The translations under genes and the position numbers were made by a program. The notes under the pieces are model-generated. The model was not told the DNA's origin, searched no databases, and saw only the letters and a list, made by a program, of their open reading frames with translations. From JACQFZ01 sp041485885 (lineage in GTDB: Bacteria > Pseudomonadota > Gammaproteobacteria > Acidiferrobacterales > Sulfurifustaceae), in the NCBI GenBank assembly GCA_041485885.1, contig JBGPKL010000005.1, positions 1 through 64,000 on the forward strand: a stretch of DNA of 64,000 nucleotides. The letters run 5' to 3'. Numbering within the stretch: the first letter of the stretch is position 1; every line of letters starts with the position of its first letter. Below, piece after piece: positions 37,788 to 47,207 of this stretch.

Positions 37788-40748
37788 CTAAAGACGAGAG
37801 CTCACCCACTCGGAAACCGCTTTCAACGCGCGCTCGAGCCCCGCCGGATCGTTACCTCCCGCCTGCGCCATGTCCGCCCGTCCGCCGCCTTTGCCACCGA
37901 TTTGCGCCGCCACGTGATTCACTAGTTCCCCGGCGTTTACGCGCGTCGTTAGATCCTTAGTCACTCCGGCGATTAGACTCACCTTGCCGTCCTGGATCGA
38001 TGCCAACACGATGGCAGCGGGCGCGAGCTTGTCTTTATAGTGGTCCACGGCCTCGCGCAACACTTTTACATCCGCCCCATCCAACTGAGCCGCGAGCACG
38101 CGCACGCCTTTGATTTCTTCGACCTGGTCGAGCAATGACGTTCCGCCGCCGCTCGCGAGCTTCGCCTTCGTCTGTTCGAGTTCCTTCTCGAGACTCTTCG
38201 AGCGCGCTTGCAACTGCTGAACCTTGTCGACCACCGAGGCGCGGTCGGCTTTGAGCAGGCGCGCGATGTTGTCCAGCTGCTCTTGCTGCCTACGTATCCA
38301 TGCTTCGGCGCCCGGACCGGTAACAGCCTCGATGCGACGTACGCCGGCGGCGACGCCGCCTTCGGAAACGATCTTGAAGAGCCCGATGTCGCCGGTACGG
38401 CGCACGTGCGTACCGCCGCAAAGCTCGACCGAGAAATCGCTCAAGCGCAGCACGCGCACTTTCTCTTCGTACTTCTCGTCGAACAGCGCCATGGCGCCGC
38501 TCGCCTTCGCTTGCTCGAGATCCATCAAGCGCGTCTCCGCCTCATGATTAGCGCGAATCTGCTCGTTTACCAGATCCTCGACGCGCTGCAATTCTTCCGT
38601 TGTCAGTGGCTGCGGATGCGAAAAGTCGAAACGCAGATAGTCAGGATGCACCAGCGACCCTTTCTGGGTAACGTGCCGTCCCAACACCTGCTGTAGCGCG
38701 GCGTGCAACAGATGCGTCGCCGAATGGTTGAGACGAATCTTTTGGCGACGCTCCTGGTCCACGACCGTCTCCACGCGATCGTCTACACGGATTTGACCCT
38801 TCTCAACTCGTCCCTGGTGGACGTAAACTTGTCCGCGCTTCTGCGTGTCTTCGACCTGAAACACAGCGCCACCCACACGCAATACACCTCGATCACCGAC
38901 CTGACCGCCGGATTCGGCGTAAAACGGCGTTCTGTCGAGGACGATATTTCCTTGCTCGCCTGCGCTGAGGGCACCCGCCTGAGCAAGGTCCGCTCCGCGT
39001 GTTATCTGCAACACCTTACCCTCATCACGTAGGCGTTCGTAGCCAGTAAATTGCGTTGGGTGATCAACGGTAACGGCACCGATCTCAATCAATTTGAACA
39101 CCGAAGCCGCACGGGCCCGTTCGCGTTGCGCTTTCATCTCGTGCTCGAAACCAGCCATGTCGATTTTCACATTGCGCTCCAGGGCGACATCGCGCGTGAG
39201 ATCCACGGGGAAGCCATAGGTGTCGTAGAGCTTGAAAACTACACTGCCACTTAACGGCAACTGTTTCGGATCAAGCACGTCACAAGTGATCGATATTTTC
39301 TTCGAATCTGGGATGCTAATACCAGAAAATGCTTTACGCACTTGCTCATGCATCTCGGGAGCAACGAGAAACACCAACCGAAGCGAAATAGTTTCGTCGC
39401 CACGCGCTGCTGCGATTCGCTGCTCAATCTCTCGGTTGGCCTCGGACGCCACAAAGGCGCTTATATTGCGACCCGTCGGTACGGAGATTATCTCCCAGTA
39501 TTGGCGGTCGGTTTCATTGTCGCTACGTGATGTAAATAGCAATGAAGCCTTCCCGGATTTTGGCACCGCGCTGTGAAAATGTTTGAGACCTGATGAATGA
39601 CTCTCAGCATATGTGGAAGATCTGGCCTCATCCGAAAGCTCTGATTCCAATATTTGCAGACCTTGAGACAACGTCTCGGTGAAGCGCTCTTCTTCCTGCT
39701 TAAGCACGCCCTCAATCTGCGAGCGCTCACTATTCAGTTCCGGATATGCGCCACCCATCTGCTCACATAGCGGTCCGACCAATTTATAAAAGAAGGTTTC
39801 GGTTGCACCGACCTTGTGACCGTGCCGAACCGCGCGCCGAATGATGCGACGCAAGACGTAGCCGCGGCTTTCGTTCGACGGAAACACACCGTCGGCGATG
39901 AGAACCGCGGCTGCGCGGATATGATCGGCAATCACGTTGAGCGAAGGGTTCTTGAGATCTCGCGTCCCGATAATCTCCGCCGCCGCTTCGCGCAGTGCCT
40001 GGAACAGATCGATATCGTAGTTGCTGTGCACGCCCTGCATCACGGCGGCGAGCCGCTCCAATCCCATGCCGGTGTCGACAGATGGCTTCGGCAACGGCGT
40101 GAGTTTCCCGTCACGGTCGCGGTTGTACTGCATGAAGACGAGGTTCCAGAGCTCGACGTACCGATCGCCGTCCTCGTCCGGACTTCCGGGCGGACCGCCG
40201 CCGATGCCCGGGCCGTGGTCGTAGAAGATCTCGCTGCAGGGGCCGCAGGGACCGGTGTCGCCCATCGACCAGAAATTCGACGCTTCGCCCAAGCGGCCGA
40301 AGCGTTTCGGATCGACCTCGATCTCCTTCAGCCAGACGTCGGCGGCTTCGTCGTCGTCGGTGTAAACCGTTACCCACAACCGCTCGGGCGCTAGGCGCAG
40401 CTCCTTAGTCAGGAATTCCCAGGCGTACTGAATCGCCTCGCGCTTAAAATAATCGCCGAAGCTGAAATTACCGAGCATCTCGAAAAAAGTATGATGTCGC
40501 GCGGTGTAACCCACGTTCTCAAGATCGTTGTGCTTACCGCCCGCGCGCACGCATTTCTGACTGCTCGCCGCGCGTGCGTAAGATCGTTTGTCGGTTCCCA
40601 AGAAGACATCTTTGAATTGCACCATGCCCGCATTGGTAAAAAGCAGCGTCGGATCCTTTGCGGGCACGAGCGAGCTGCTCGAAACGACCTGATGGCCATT
40701 CCGCTTGAAGTAGTCGAGGAAGACGTTGCGTATTTCGTTACTTGTCAT
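37788..40748 (-). CDS. alaS: Alanyl-tRNA synthetase with an extra inserted segment
   Basis: 986 residues against about 875 in E. coli. It charges tRNA-Ala and edits Ser/Gly mischarges. The catalytic core starts TSNEIRNVFLDYFKRNGH, with ASSQKCVRAGGKHNDLENVG, HHTFFEMLGNFSFGDYFK and DTGMGLERLAAVMQG; the editing site has RLNHSATHLLHAAL and the Cys/His pair CGGTHVRRTG. The DHHA1/C-Ala part (GGKGGGRADMAQAGG) is intact. Between LESEL and SVVFKLYDTYGFPVDLT, where about 14 residues are normal, there are about 130. The reading frame is kept. Start at the Met of MTSNEIRN. Confidence 0.95.
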   Translation of the reverse strand: MTSNEIRNVFLDYFKRNGHQVVSSSSLVPAKDPTLLFTNAGMVQFKDVFLGTDKRSYARAASSQKCVRAGGKHNDLENVGYTARHHTFFEMLGNFSFGDYFKREAIQYAWEFLTKELRLAPERLWVTVYTDDDEAADVWLKEIEVDPKRFGRLGEASNFWSMGDTGPCGPCSEIFYDHGPGIGGGPPGSPDEDGDRYVELWNLVFMQYNRDRDGKLTPLPKPSVDTGMGLERLAAVMQGVHSNYDIDLFQALREAAAEIIGTRDLKNPSLNVIADHIRAAAVLIADGVFPSNESRGYVLRRIIRRAVRHGHKVGATETFFYKLVGPLCEQMGGAYPELNSERSQIEGVLKQEEERFTETLSQGLQILESELSDEARSSTYAESHSSGLKHFHSAVPKSGKASLLFTSRSDNETDRQYWEIISVPTGRNISAFVASEANREIEQRIAAARGDETISLRLVFLVAPEMHEQVRKAFSGISIPDSKKISITCDVLDPKQLPLSGSVVFKLYDTYGFPVDLTRDVALERNVKIDMAGFEHEMKAQRERARAASVFKLIEIGAVTVDHPTQFTGYERLRDEGKVLQITRGADLAQAGALSAGEQGNIVLDRTPFYAESGGQVGDRGVLRVGGAVFQVEDTQKRGQVYVHQGRVEKGQIRVDDRVETVVDQERRQKIRLNHSATHLLHAALQQVLGRHVTQKGSLVHPDYLRFDFSHPQPLTTEELQRVEDLVNEQIRANHEAETRLMDLEQAKASGAMALFDEKYEEKVRVLRLSDFSVELCGGTHVRRTGDIGLFKIVSEGGVAAGVRRIEAVTGPGAEAWIRRQQEQLDNIARLLKADRASVVDKVQQLQARSKSLEKELEQTKAKLASGGGTSLLDQVEEIKGVRVLAAQLDGADVKVLREAVDHYKDKLAPAAIVLASIQDGKVSLIAGVTKDLTTRVNAGELVNHVAAQIGGKGGGRADMAQAGGNDPAGLERALKAVSEWVSSRL
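39249..39635 (-). other. Inserted ~129-residue segment inside AlaRS
   Basis: Covers residues of about 372-500 of AlaRS. It begins SDEARSSTYAESHSSGLKHF and includes SGKASLLFTSRSDNETDRQY, ISAFVASEANREIEQRIAAA and SLRLVFLVAPEMHEQVRKAF. It looks like a small alpha/beta domain (strands LLFTSR, LRLVFLVA; helices between), has no catalytic motif I recognise, and is poorer in G+C than the flanks. No intein block residues occur at its edges. Confidence 0.75.
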
Positions 40749-40888
40749 CACTTCACATATAGACAATTTCGATCGTCTGGGTGGCGAGGACAACGGGCGC
40801 GAGGTCGAATTTAAGCCCCAAAAGGGCGAAATCGCTTACCTCCTAAGTCCATCGTTCCGCAAGCGCTTGATGGAATTCGCGCTTCGCC

Positions 40889-41355
40889 TCAATCGTGGCT
40901 ACGCAGTCGTAACACGAGTTGGATCTGCTCGTAAGTAAAGCCGCGGTACTGAAGAAATCGCGCCTGCTTGGCGCGCTCCTCAAAGCGGCGTGGCGGTTGG
41001 TCCCCGAATTTTTTGCGCCGTACGCGTTCGATCTCGTCGATCCAATCGCCGTTACGGATATCGACGCTACGATCAACCGCTTCCGCGGCTAATCCTTTGT
41101 CGGAAAGCTCCTTGCGAATCCGCACCGGGCCGTAGCCGCGGCGGCGGCGGCTGCGCACCAATGTTTCAGCGAAGCGCTCATCGGACAGCACGCCCTGCGC
41201 AATTAAAGCGCTTGTCACCTCGCTCGCTACTTCCGGCGGACATCCTTTACGTTCGAGCTTGGCAACGACCTCGCTCTGACTGTGCTCGCGCCGCGCGAGC
41301 CAGACGATGACGAGCTGTCGCGCCTTCGCGGCATCGATGGCCGGCGCACGACGGC

Positions 41356-41359
<4 letters not shown>
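40889..41359 (-). CDS. recX: RecX regulator, probable CTG start
   Basis: 156 residues if started at CTG 41357-41359. RecX binds RecA filaments and inhibits them. Helical repeats: DAAKARQLVIVWLARREHSQ, SEVVAKLERKGCPPEVASEV, LSDERFAETLVRSRRRRGYG and LQYRGFTYEQIQLVLR. No ATG, GTG or TTG occurs in frame until GTG 41216-41218, which would cut off the first conserved repeat. GGAGGAGG lies seven bases before the CTG, and the CTG overlaps the recA stop, so translation is coupled to recA. Confidence 0.85.
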
Positions 41360-42396
<1,037 letters not shown>

Positions 42397-42421
42397 AAAG
42401 TGTCTCCCGCGGATAGACCGC

Positions 42422-42433
42422 TTAATCGATTAA
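42422..42433. promoter_or_regulatory. Palindrome in the recA upstream region
   Basis: TTAATCGATTAA is a 12-base perfect palindrome starting 26 bases before the recA ATG. It does not fit CTGT-N8-ACAG. It could overlap the recA promoter and bind a non-standard SOS repressor, or be chance. Confidence 0.25.
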
Positions 42434-42564
42434 ACAACGTGACGCACGGGGATGCGAGCCGAACGATTATTCCACAATTTTTGCAGGCGAGCCTAGTCCT
42501 GCAGCACGAAAGTCCTCGCCGATTGCGTTCCTAACGCGAACCCGCTAGCGTTACCGTCCGCCAC

Positions 42565-43770
42565 GTGCTCTCGACTGGCTCCGATCAGCCTTTTTTGCTG
42601 CGCGCCGTGAATCTACCCCGCAATCCCACCCGATCCGTCCGCATCGGCTCGATCATCGTCGGCGCCGGTCATCCGATCGCCGTACAAAGCATGTGCGCGA
42701 CGCATACGCAGGACATCGATGCGACCGTCGCACAGATCAACGACCTTGCGGCGGCCGGCGCCGACGTGGTTCGCGTCGCGGTCGACAATATAAAGGATGC
42801 CGCGGCGCTCGCCGCGATACGCTCGCAGACTGAAGCGAACCTTTCCGCGGATCTGCAGGAAAACTACCGCATGGCCGAGCGCGTGGCGCCGCACGTCGAC
42901 AAGCTGCGCTACAACCCCGGTCACCTCTATCATCACGAGCGGCGCAAACCCTGGCAGGACAAGGTGCGCTATCTGGTCGATATCGCCGGGGAGCGCGATT
43001 GCGCGCTGCGGGTCGGTGTCAATTGCGGATCGGTGGACCCCGCCAAAGCGGAGAAATACGCGCCCGACGATCGCCTCTCGCCGATGCTCGAGAGCGCGCT
43101 CGACCATTGCGAGCTGCTCGATAAACTCGGTTTCACGCGCTATTGCGTGTCGCTCAAGGATTCCGATCCGAACGAGGTGATCGAGGTCAACCGTCGCTTC
43201 GCTGCCGAGCGCGCCGACGTTCCATTGCACTTGGGCGTGACCGAGGCCGGGCTTCCGCCGGACGGCGTCATCAAGACGCGCATCGCTTTCGAGCAGCTCA
43301 TCAGTCAAGGGATCGGCGATACGATTCGCGTGTCGCTCACGGTACCGAACCCGCGCAAGAGCGAAGAAATAGTTGTCGGGCGGCAGATCCTCGCCGACAT
43401 TTCGGCCGGACGAGTACGTAGCGTAGTTCGTTACGATCGCAGCGGGTTGAACATCATTAGCTGCCCGAGTTGCTCGCGGGTGGAAAACGAGGCCTTCATC
43501 GAGCTGGCGGAACAGGTGAAGGAAATGACGCAGTACGCGGCGACCCACGCGATTACCATCGCGATCATGGGCTGCCGGGTGAACGGTCCGGGCGAGACCG
43601 ACGACGCCGATCTAGGGCTATGGTGCGGACCGAAGTACGTCAATCTCAAGCGCAAAGCGGAATCGCTCGGAAGTTTTGCGTACGACCAGATCCTCCCGCA
43701 GCTTCGCAATGAGCTGGATGCATTGATTGCGGCGCGTGCGCTCGTCGCCGCCCCGAGTCACAAACGGTAG
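42565..43770 (+). CDS. ispG: 4-hydroxy-3-methylbut-2-enyl diphosphate synthase (divergent form)
   Basis: 401 residues. Iron-sulfur enzyme of the MEP isoprenoid pathway. The C-terminal cluster Cys are in SCPSCSR and IMGCRVNGPGETDDAD, and the TIM barrel has GHPIAVQSMCATHTQDIDAT. Several segments are not those of E. coli IspG but of a second form I associate with Planctomycetes: LRYNPGHLYHHERRKPWQDK, GVNCGSVDPAKAEKYAPDD, HCELLDKLGFTRYCVSLKDS. GTG start. It is divergent from recA, which is not its usual place in gammaproteobacteria (hisS neighbourhood), so it may be acquired or replaced. Confidence 0.9.
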   Translation: MLSTGSDQPFLLRAVNLPRNPTRSVRIGSIIVGAGHPIAVQSMCATHTQDIDATVAQINDLAAAGADVVRVAVDNIKDAAALAAIRSQTEANLSADLQENYRMAERVAPHVDKLRYNPGHLYHHERRKPWQDKVRYLVDIAGERDCALRVGVNCGSVDPAKAEKYAPDDRLSPMLESALDHCELLDKLGFTRYCVSLKDSDPNEVIEVNRRFAAERADVPLHLGVTEAGLPPDGVIKTRIAFEQLISQGIGDTIRVSLTVPNPRKSEEIVVGRQILADISAGRVRSVVRYDRSGLNIISCPSCSRVENEAFIELAEQVKEMTQYAATHAITIAIMGCRVNGPGETDDADLGLWCGPKYVNLKRKAESLGSFAYDQILPQLRNELDALIAARALVAAPSHKR

Positions 43771-43822
43771 TCGCCGACACGCTACATTCGGCACCGTTCT
43801 CGCCGCGTTAGGCGCGCCGTCC

Positions 43823-44350
43823 CTAGCGGGTGGGCACAGCCGCGAAATCTCCCGCCAACAGCGTCATCAACCCGCGCAAGGCGATGGCGACGGACTGCCG
43901 GCGGATGCTCTCGCGATCCCCGTCCAGTTGATGGTGAGTCGCGTACGTCACGCGTTGCTTCGCGGCCCATGCAAACCACACCGTCCCAACCGGTTTGTGC
44001 GCCGACCCGCCCGTCGGCCCGGCGACACCGGTGACGGCGAGGGCGACTTGCGCGTGACTATGTCGTAGCGCCCCTTCCGCCATGGCCCGCGCGGTCGGCT
44101 CGCTCACCGCGCCGTGCTGTTTCAAGATTTCCGCGGGTACGCCGAGCATCTCCTGTTTGGCGATTTCGCCGTAAGTAATGAAGCCCCGTTCGAACCATGC
44201 GGAACTTCCGCTCACCGAGGTCACCACGCGTCCGACCCAACCGCCGGTACAAGATTCAGCCGTCGCGAGCATGAGGCCGGCGCGCTCGAGCGCGTGACCG
44301 ACCTCGAGGGCGATGGCAGTCAAGTCGGTATCGTTTGGGTTTACGTGCAT
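43823..44350 (-). CDS. pncC: CinA-type nicotinamide-nucleotide amidase
   Basis: 175 residues, the CinA C-terminal domain alone. It deamidates nicotinamide mononucleotide for NAD recycling. Signature residues: LATAESCTGGWVGRVVTSV, GFITYGEIAKQEMLGVP, GAVSEPTARAMAEGAL, and AVTGVAGPTGGSAHKPVGTV. cinA/pncC often lies next to recA, as here (recA-ispG-pncC). Start ATG at 44350. Confidence 0.93.
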   Translation of the reverse strand: MHVNPNDTDLTAIALEVGHALERAGLMLATAESCTGGWVGRVVTSVSGSSAWFERGFITYGEIAKQEMLGVPAEILKQHGAVSEPTARAMAEGALRHSHAQVALAVTGVAGPTGGSAHKPVGTVWFAWAAKQRVTYATHHQLDGDRESIRRQSVAIALRGLMTLLAGDFAAVPTR

Positions 44351-44446
44351 ATCTTATTTTAAGGCATGAACTCGCGCTCGATCACTCCGACGCGTTCCGC
44401 GCCATGATCTACACTAGAGAAAGTACGCCTTTTTTAGGGGGATTCC

Positions 44447-45118
44447 ATGTACCAGTACAATTTCGCCGATCGGCGGAACCGGACGCCGTCGTCTACTCGC
44501 GCCCTCTGGCGCCTAGTGTTCGTCAGTCTGTTGCTCGTCGGGATCTCACCGTGCGCCGTCGCCGTCAGCGCGGCGCCGTTCACGACCACCGCCCCTCCGC
44601 GTGAGCTGCTCGCGCCGCTGGGCGAGGGAGATCTGATGGAAACGGCGTTCCGCGAAGGCATCGCGGCTTACGAGTCGGGCGACTACAACCTGGCGACGCG
44701 AACCTGGCAAACGCCCGCGGATCGCGGTCATTCCGGCGCCCAATTCAGCTTGGGCGTCGCTTACGCCACCGGTCGAGGTGTCGAGCCAAGTCTCGACCGC
44801 GCTATTCGTTGGTGGCAAGCGGCGGCAGCGCAAGGCCACATGGGCGCGCAACTCAACCTCGGTTTGCTTTATTGGCGCGGCGAGGGCGTGGAAAAAGATC
44901 TTACCAAGGCACGCATGTGGTGGCAGCAGGCGGCAACCGGCGGCGATGCGGCCGCACAATTTCACCTGGGCGCGCTTGCGGCAATGGGCGAAGGCGAGCC
45001 GCGAAATTACAAAGAGGCGGTACATTGGTGGCGCCTATCGGCCGCCCAAGGCTATCGCCAGGCGATCAAGGGACTCGAGATATTGAAGAGTCACGGGGCG
45101 ACGTCGGAAGAAGAATAA
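44447..45118 (+). CDS. Sel1-repeat protein
   Basis: 223 residues. A signal or anchor peptide is present at about 18-40. Sel1/TPR-like repeats fill about 65-215: AQFSLGVAYATGRGVEPSLD, AQLNLGLLYWRGEGVEKDLT, AQFHLGALAAMGEGEPRNYK, each with WWxxAAxxG. Such periplasmic repeat proteins are scaffolds. The ATG is preceded by AGGGGG. A strong bidirectional terminator follows. Confidence 0.9.
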   Translation: MYQYNFADRRNRTPSSTRALWRLVFVSLLLVGISPCAVAVSAAPFTTTAPPRELLAPLGEGDLMETAFREGIAAYESGDYNLATRTWQTPADRGHSGAQFSLGVAYATGRGVEPSLDRAIRWWQAAAAQGHMGAQLNLGLLYWRGEGVEKDLTKARMWWQQAATGGDAAAQFHLGALAAMGEGEPRNYKEAVHWWRLSAAQGYRQAIKGLEILKSHGATSEEE

Positions 45119-45126
45119 TAAGATTC

Positions 45127-45154
45127 TGAAAAAGTCCTTCCACGGACTTTTTCA
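45127..45154. terminator. Bidirectional terminator
   Basis: TGAAAAAGTCC-TTCCAC-GGACTTTTTCA is a perfect 11-bp stem with A/T runs on both sides, placed between the convergent Sel1 and TauE genes. Confidence 0.85.
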
Positions 45155-45209
45155 ACTCGCGAGTCACGGCGCAGGGTTCCGTCGCCGCACGATCAAACCG
45201 CGTATTGGA

Positions 45210-45995
45210 TCAGCCGAGCAACAAACGAAGCCCGAGCGCCGTCAGAAAGATTGCAAAGACGCGCTGCAAGGTGACGTGCGGCAAGCGATGCGCCAGCCGC
45301 ACGCCGAGCGGCGCGAACACGACGCTCGCGACGACCACACCGGCAAATGGCGCAAGCACCACGTAACCGACGCTCCACGGCGGAAGACCGGTGGCATACG
45401 TTCCCATCACGACGTAACCGAACGTCCCGGCAAGAGCGATCGGTAGTCCGATCGCCGCGGACGTCGCTATCGCTTCCACCGCCGAAAGACTGCACCAAGT
45501 AAGGAACGGCACGGAAAGCGATCCCCCGCCGATTCCAAACAACGACGACAACACGCCGATCCCCCCGCCGGCGAGCAACATCCAGCGCCGTGCCGGCAGC
45601 GCTCGATGCGATTGCACCGCCATGCCGCGCGCCATTTGAATCGCGACCAGCAAGAGAAAGACGCCGAAGAGCATCTTGAGTGTTTTCCCCGGAAGCCAGT
45701 GGGCAATCGCGGCGCCGATAAGCGCGCCCACGAGAATCCCCGGCGTCAATTGCCAAAACACCGGCCAGCGAATAGCGCCACGCGCCTGATGCGCGCGCAC
45801 CGACGAAATCGCGGTGAAGACGATCGTGGCAAGGGAAGTGCCGATGGCCGCCTGCATGACGACGTCGGGATCGACGCCTTGGTGCTCGAAAAGCAGCGCC
45901 AGCACCGGAACGATGATGGCGCCTCCGCCGATGCCGAGGAGGCCTGCGAGAGTGCCCGCAACGGCGCCCACCAAAATCAGCACAAGCGTGTCCAT
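45210..45995 (-). CDS. TauE/SafE family permease
   Basis: 261 residues, eight predicted helices in two repeats. Each repeat has the family glycine motif: LAGLLGIGGGAIIVPVLALL (about 16-35) and SSLFGIGGGSLSVPFLTW (about 145-165). The family exports sulfite, sulfoacetate or other organosulfonates; substrate here unknown. The start is the Met of MDTLVLILVG, which gives the normal length; upstream residues overlap pgpA. Confidence 0.88.
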   Translation of the reverse strand: MDTLVLILVGAVAGTLAGLLGIGGGAIIVPVLALLFEHQGVDPDVVMQAAIGTSLATIVFTAISSVRAHQARGAIRWPVFWQLTPGILVGALIGAAIAHWLPGKTLKMLFGVFLLLVAIQMARGMAVQSHRALPARRWMLLAGGGIGVLSSLFGIGGGSLSVPFLTWCSLSAVEAIATSAAIGLPIALAGTFGYVVMGTYATGLPPWSVGYVVLAPFAGVVVASVVFAPLGVRLAHRLPHVTLQRVFAIFLTALGLRLLLG

Positions 45996-46008
45996 CTTGC
46001 CGATAGCG

Positions 46009-46488
46009 CTATCGATACGGCCCGAACCAAACGAGGCCTTGCAGCAAGAGGCACGCGTAACCACCGGCAAGTGCATCATCGGCCATCACGCCAAGCCCTC
46101 CAGGCAGACGTTCCAGAGCGCGAATCGGGAACGGCTTCCACACATCGAACGCCCGAAACAATAGAAAACCGATGAAAATCCAGAGCCAGCCAGCGGGCGC
46201 GAGGAACATCGTGATGAGAAACCCCACGATCTCGTCCCACACGATCGCGCGGTGATCGTGCTGACCCAATTGCTTCTCCGCAATTTGAGATATCCACACG
46301 CCGAATAGGAACAACGCGACGACAATGAGCGCGTAAATCAACGTGGGAGCGAGACGCAAAAGCAAATAAAACGGTATACCGACGAGCGTGCCGAACGTAC
46401 CCGGCGCCACCGGCGCTTTCCCAGCCCCAAAACCGACCGCGAACCATGTCGCGACACGACGTCCCCACTGTGCTCGTTGTTGTGTCAC
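46009..46488 (-). CDS. pgpA: Phosphatidylglycerophosphatase A
   Basis: 159 residues. It removes phosphate from phosphatidylglycerophosphate at the inner membrane. GFGAGKAPVAPGTFGTLVGI is the N-terminal motif; HDHRAIVWDEIVGFLITMFL holds the acidic catalytic residues; FLLFRAFDVWKPFPIRALER and GGLGVMADDALAGGYACL follow. Four helices. The GTG at 46488 is taken; the frame is open another 97 codons but that part is Arg/Ser-rich translation of a repeat. No thiL precedes it. Confidence 0.92.
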   Translation of the reverse strand: MTQQRAQWGRRVATWFAVGFGAGKAPVAPGTFGTLVGIPFYLLLRLAPTLIYALIVVALFLFGVWISQIAEKQLGQHDHRAIVWDEIVGFLITMFLAPAGWLWIFIGFLLFRAFDVWKPFPIRALERLPGGLGVMADDALAGGYACLLLQGLVWFGPYR

Positions 46489-46716
46489 GACAGTGTTCTC
46501 TTCTTCGCCTTTGCTGTTGTCGTTGCTCTTCAACCCCCGTAGAGCAGGCCGAGCACCGGAGCCAACGCCGGGAGATTTCGCGAGACCGTGTCGAGCCCGA
46601 GCGGCGTTGTCTTTACGCCGCCGGCGAGTTGGTCTCGCGCCCGGCGTTGGCGAGGAGCGCAGGGGACCGCGCGCGCTTCTCGCACGGCGCAGCGACCGGG
46701 GCGTGCTTTCTTTTGG

Positions 46717-46750
46717 TGACTTTTCTTTGGACAAGCAAAGAAAAGTCACT
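46717..46750. repeat. Long hairpin of a dispersed repeat
   Basis: GTGACTTTTCTTTG-GACAAG-CAAAGAAAAGTCAC: a perfect 14-bp stem with a six-base loop. The Arg/Ser-rich sequence on its left (46500-46716) gives, in translation, the kind of RSLRRARSARGPLRSS peptide that marks a repeat scattered in many proteobacterial genomes. It fills the 336-base gap between pgpA and the DUF4870 gene and may also terminate transcription. Confidence 0.6.
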
Positions 46751-46824
46751 TGCTGTGGGTCAACCACCCACAAGTACATTTAATACATCTACAAGATCGC
46801 GCCGAAAGGCGCGAATCCACCCTC

Positions 46825-47190
46825 CTACCGATACATCGGCTTCTTATCAACAAGGCTAAGCCATCCCTTGATCACCCGATACGCCATCCAGATCCACGCG
46901 ACCGCATGAATGACGTAGCCGATCAGAATCACCCACGTCAAAAAACCCAGCACCATCCACAACAAGCCGAACCAAAACGTGCGAATTTGCCAGCGGAAGT
47001 GCGACTCGAGGAATGTGCCGCGCGCGTCGTCGCGTTTGACGTAGTTGATGATCACGGCAACGATGAGCAAGGGAGGAGCAAAGAGACCGATCGCCTGCAA
47101 CACGTAGACGACGGTGGTAATCGTAAGTAGAGATTCCGGCACCGTCGGCGGCGTCTCGATCACAGGTGTTTGTTCTTCGGGTGTGCTCAT
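46825..47190 (-). CDS. DUF4870 membrane protein
   Basis: 121 residues. After a Pro/Thr-rich start come three helices: VVYVLQAIGLFAPPLLIVAV, FWFGLLWMVLGFLTWVILIG and HAVAWIWMAYRVIKGWLSL, with YVKRDDARGTFLESHFRWQI between the first two, the family signature. Function unknown. It ends with KKPMYR and follows the helicase gene's end region on the same strand. Confidence 0.85.
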   Translation of the reverse strand: MSTPEEQTPVIETPPTVPESLLTITTVVYVLQAIGLFAPPLLIVAVIINYVKRDDARGTFLESHFRWQIRTFWFGLLWMVLGFLTWVILIGYVIHAVAWIWMAYRVIKGWLSLVDKKPMYR

Positions 47191-47207
47191 CGGTTCACTT
47201 TATGCTA

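Noticed and set aside
39249..39635. Intein within AlaRS
   Set aside because: No Cys/Ser at the start, no His-Asn at the end, too short, and no homing nuclease motif.
46489..46779. Extended N-terminus for PgpA
   Set aside because: The extra 97 codons are Arg/Ser-rich translation of a repeat and have no counterpart in PgpA; GTG at 46488 gives the normal length.
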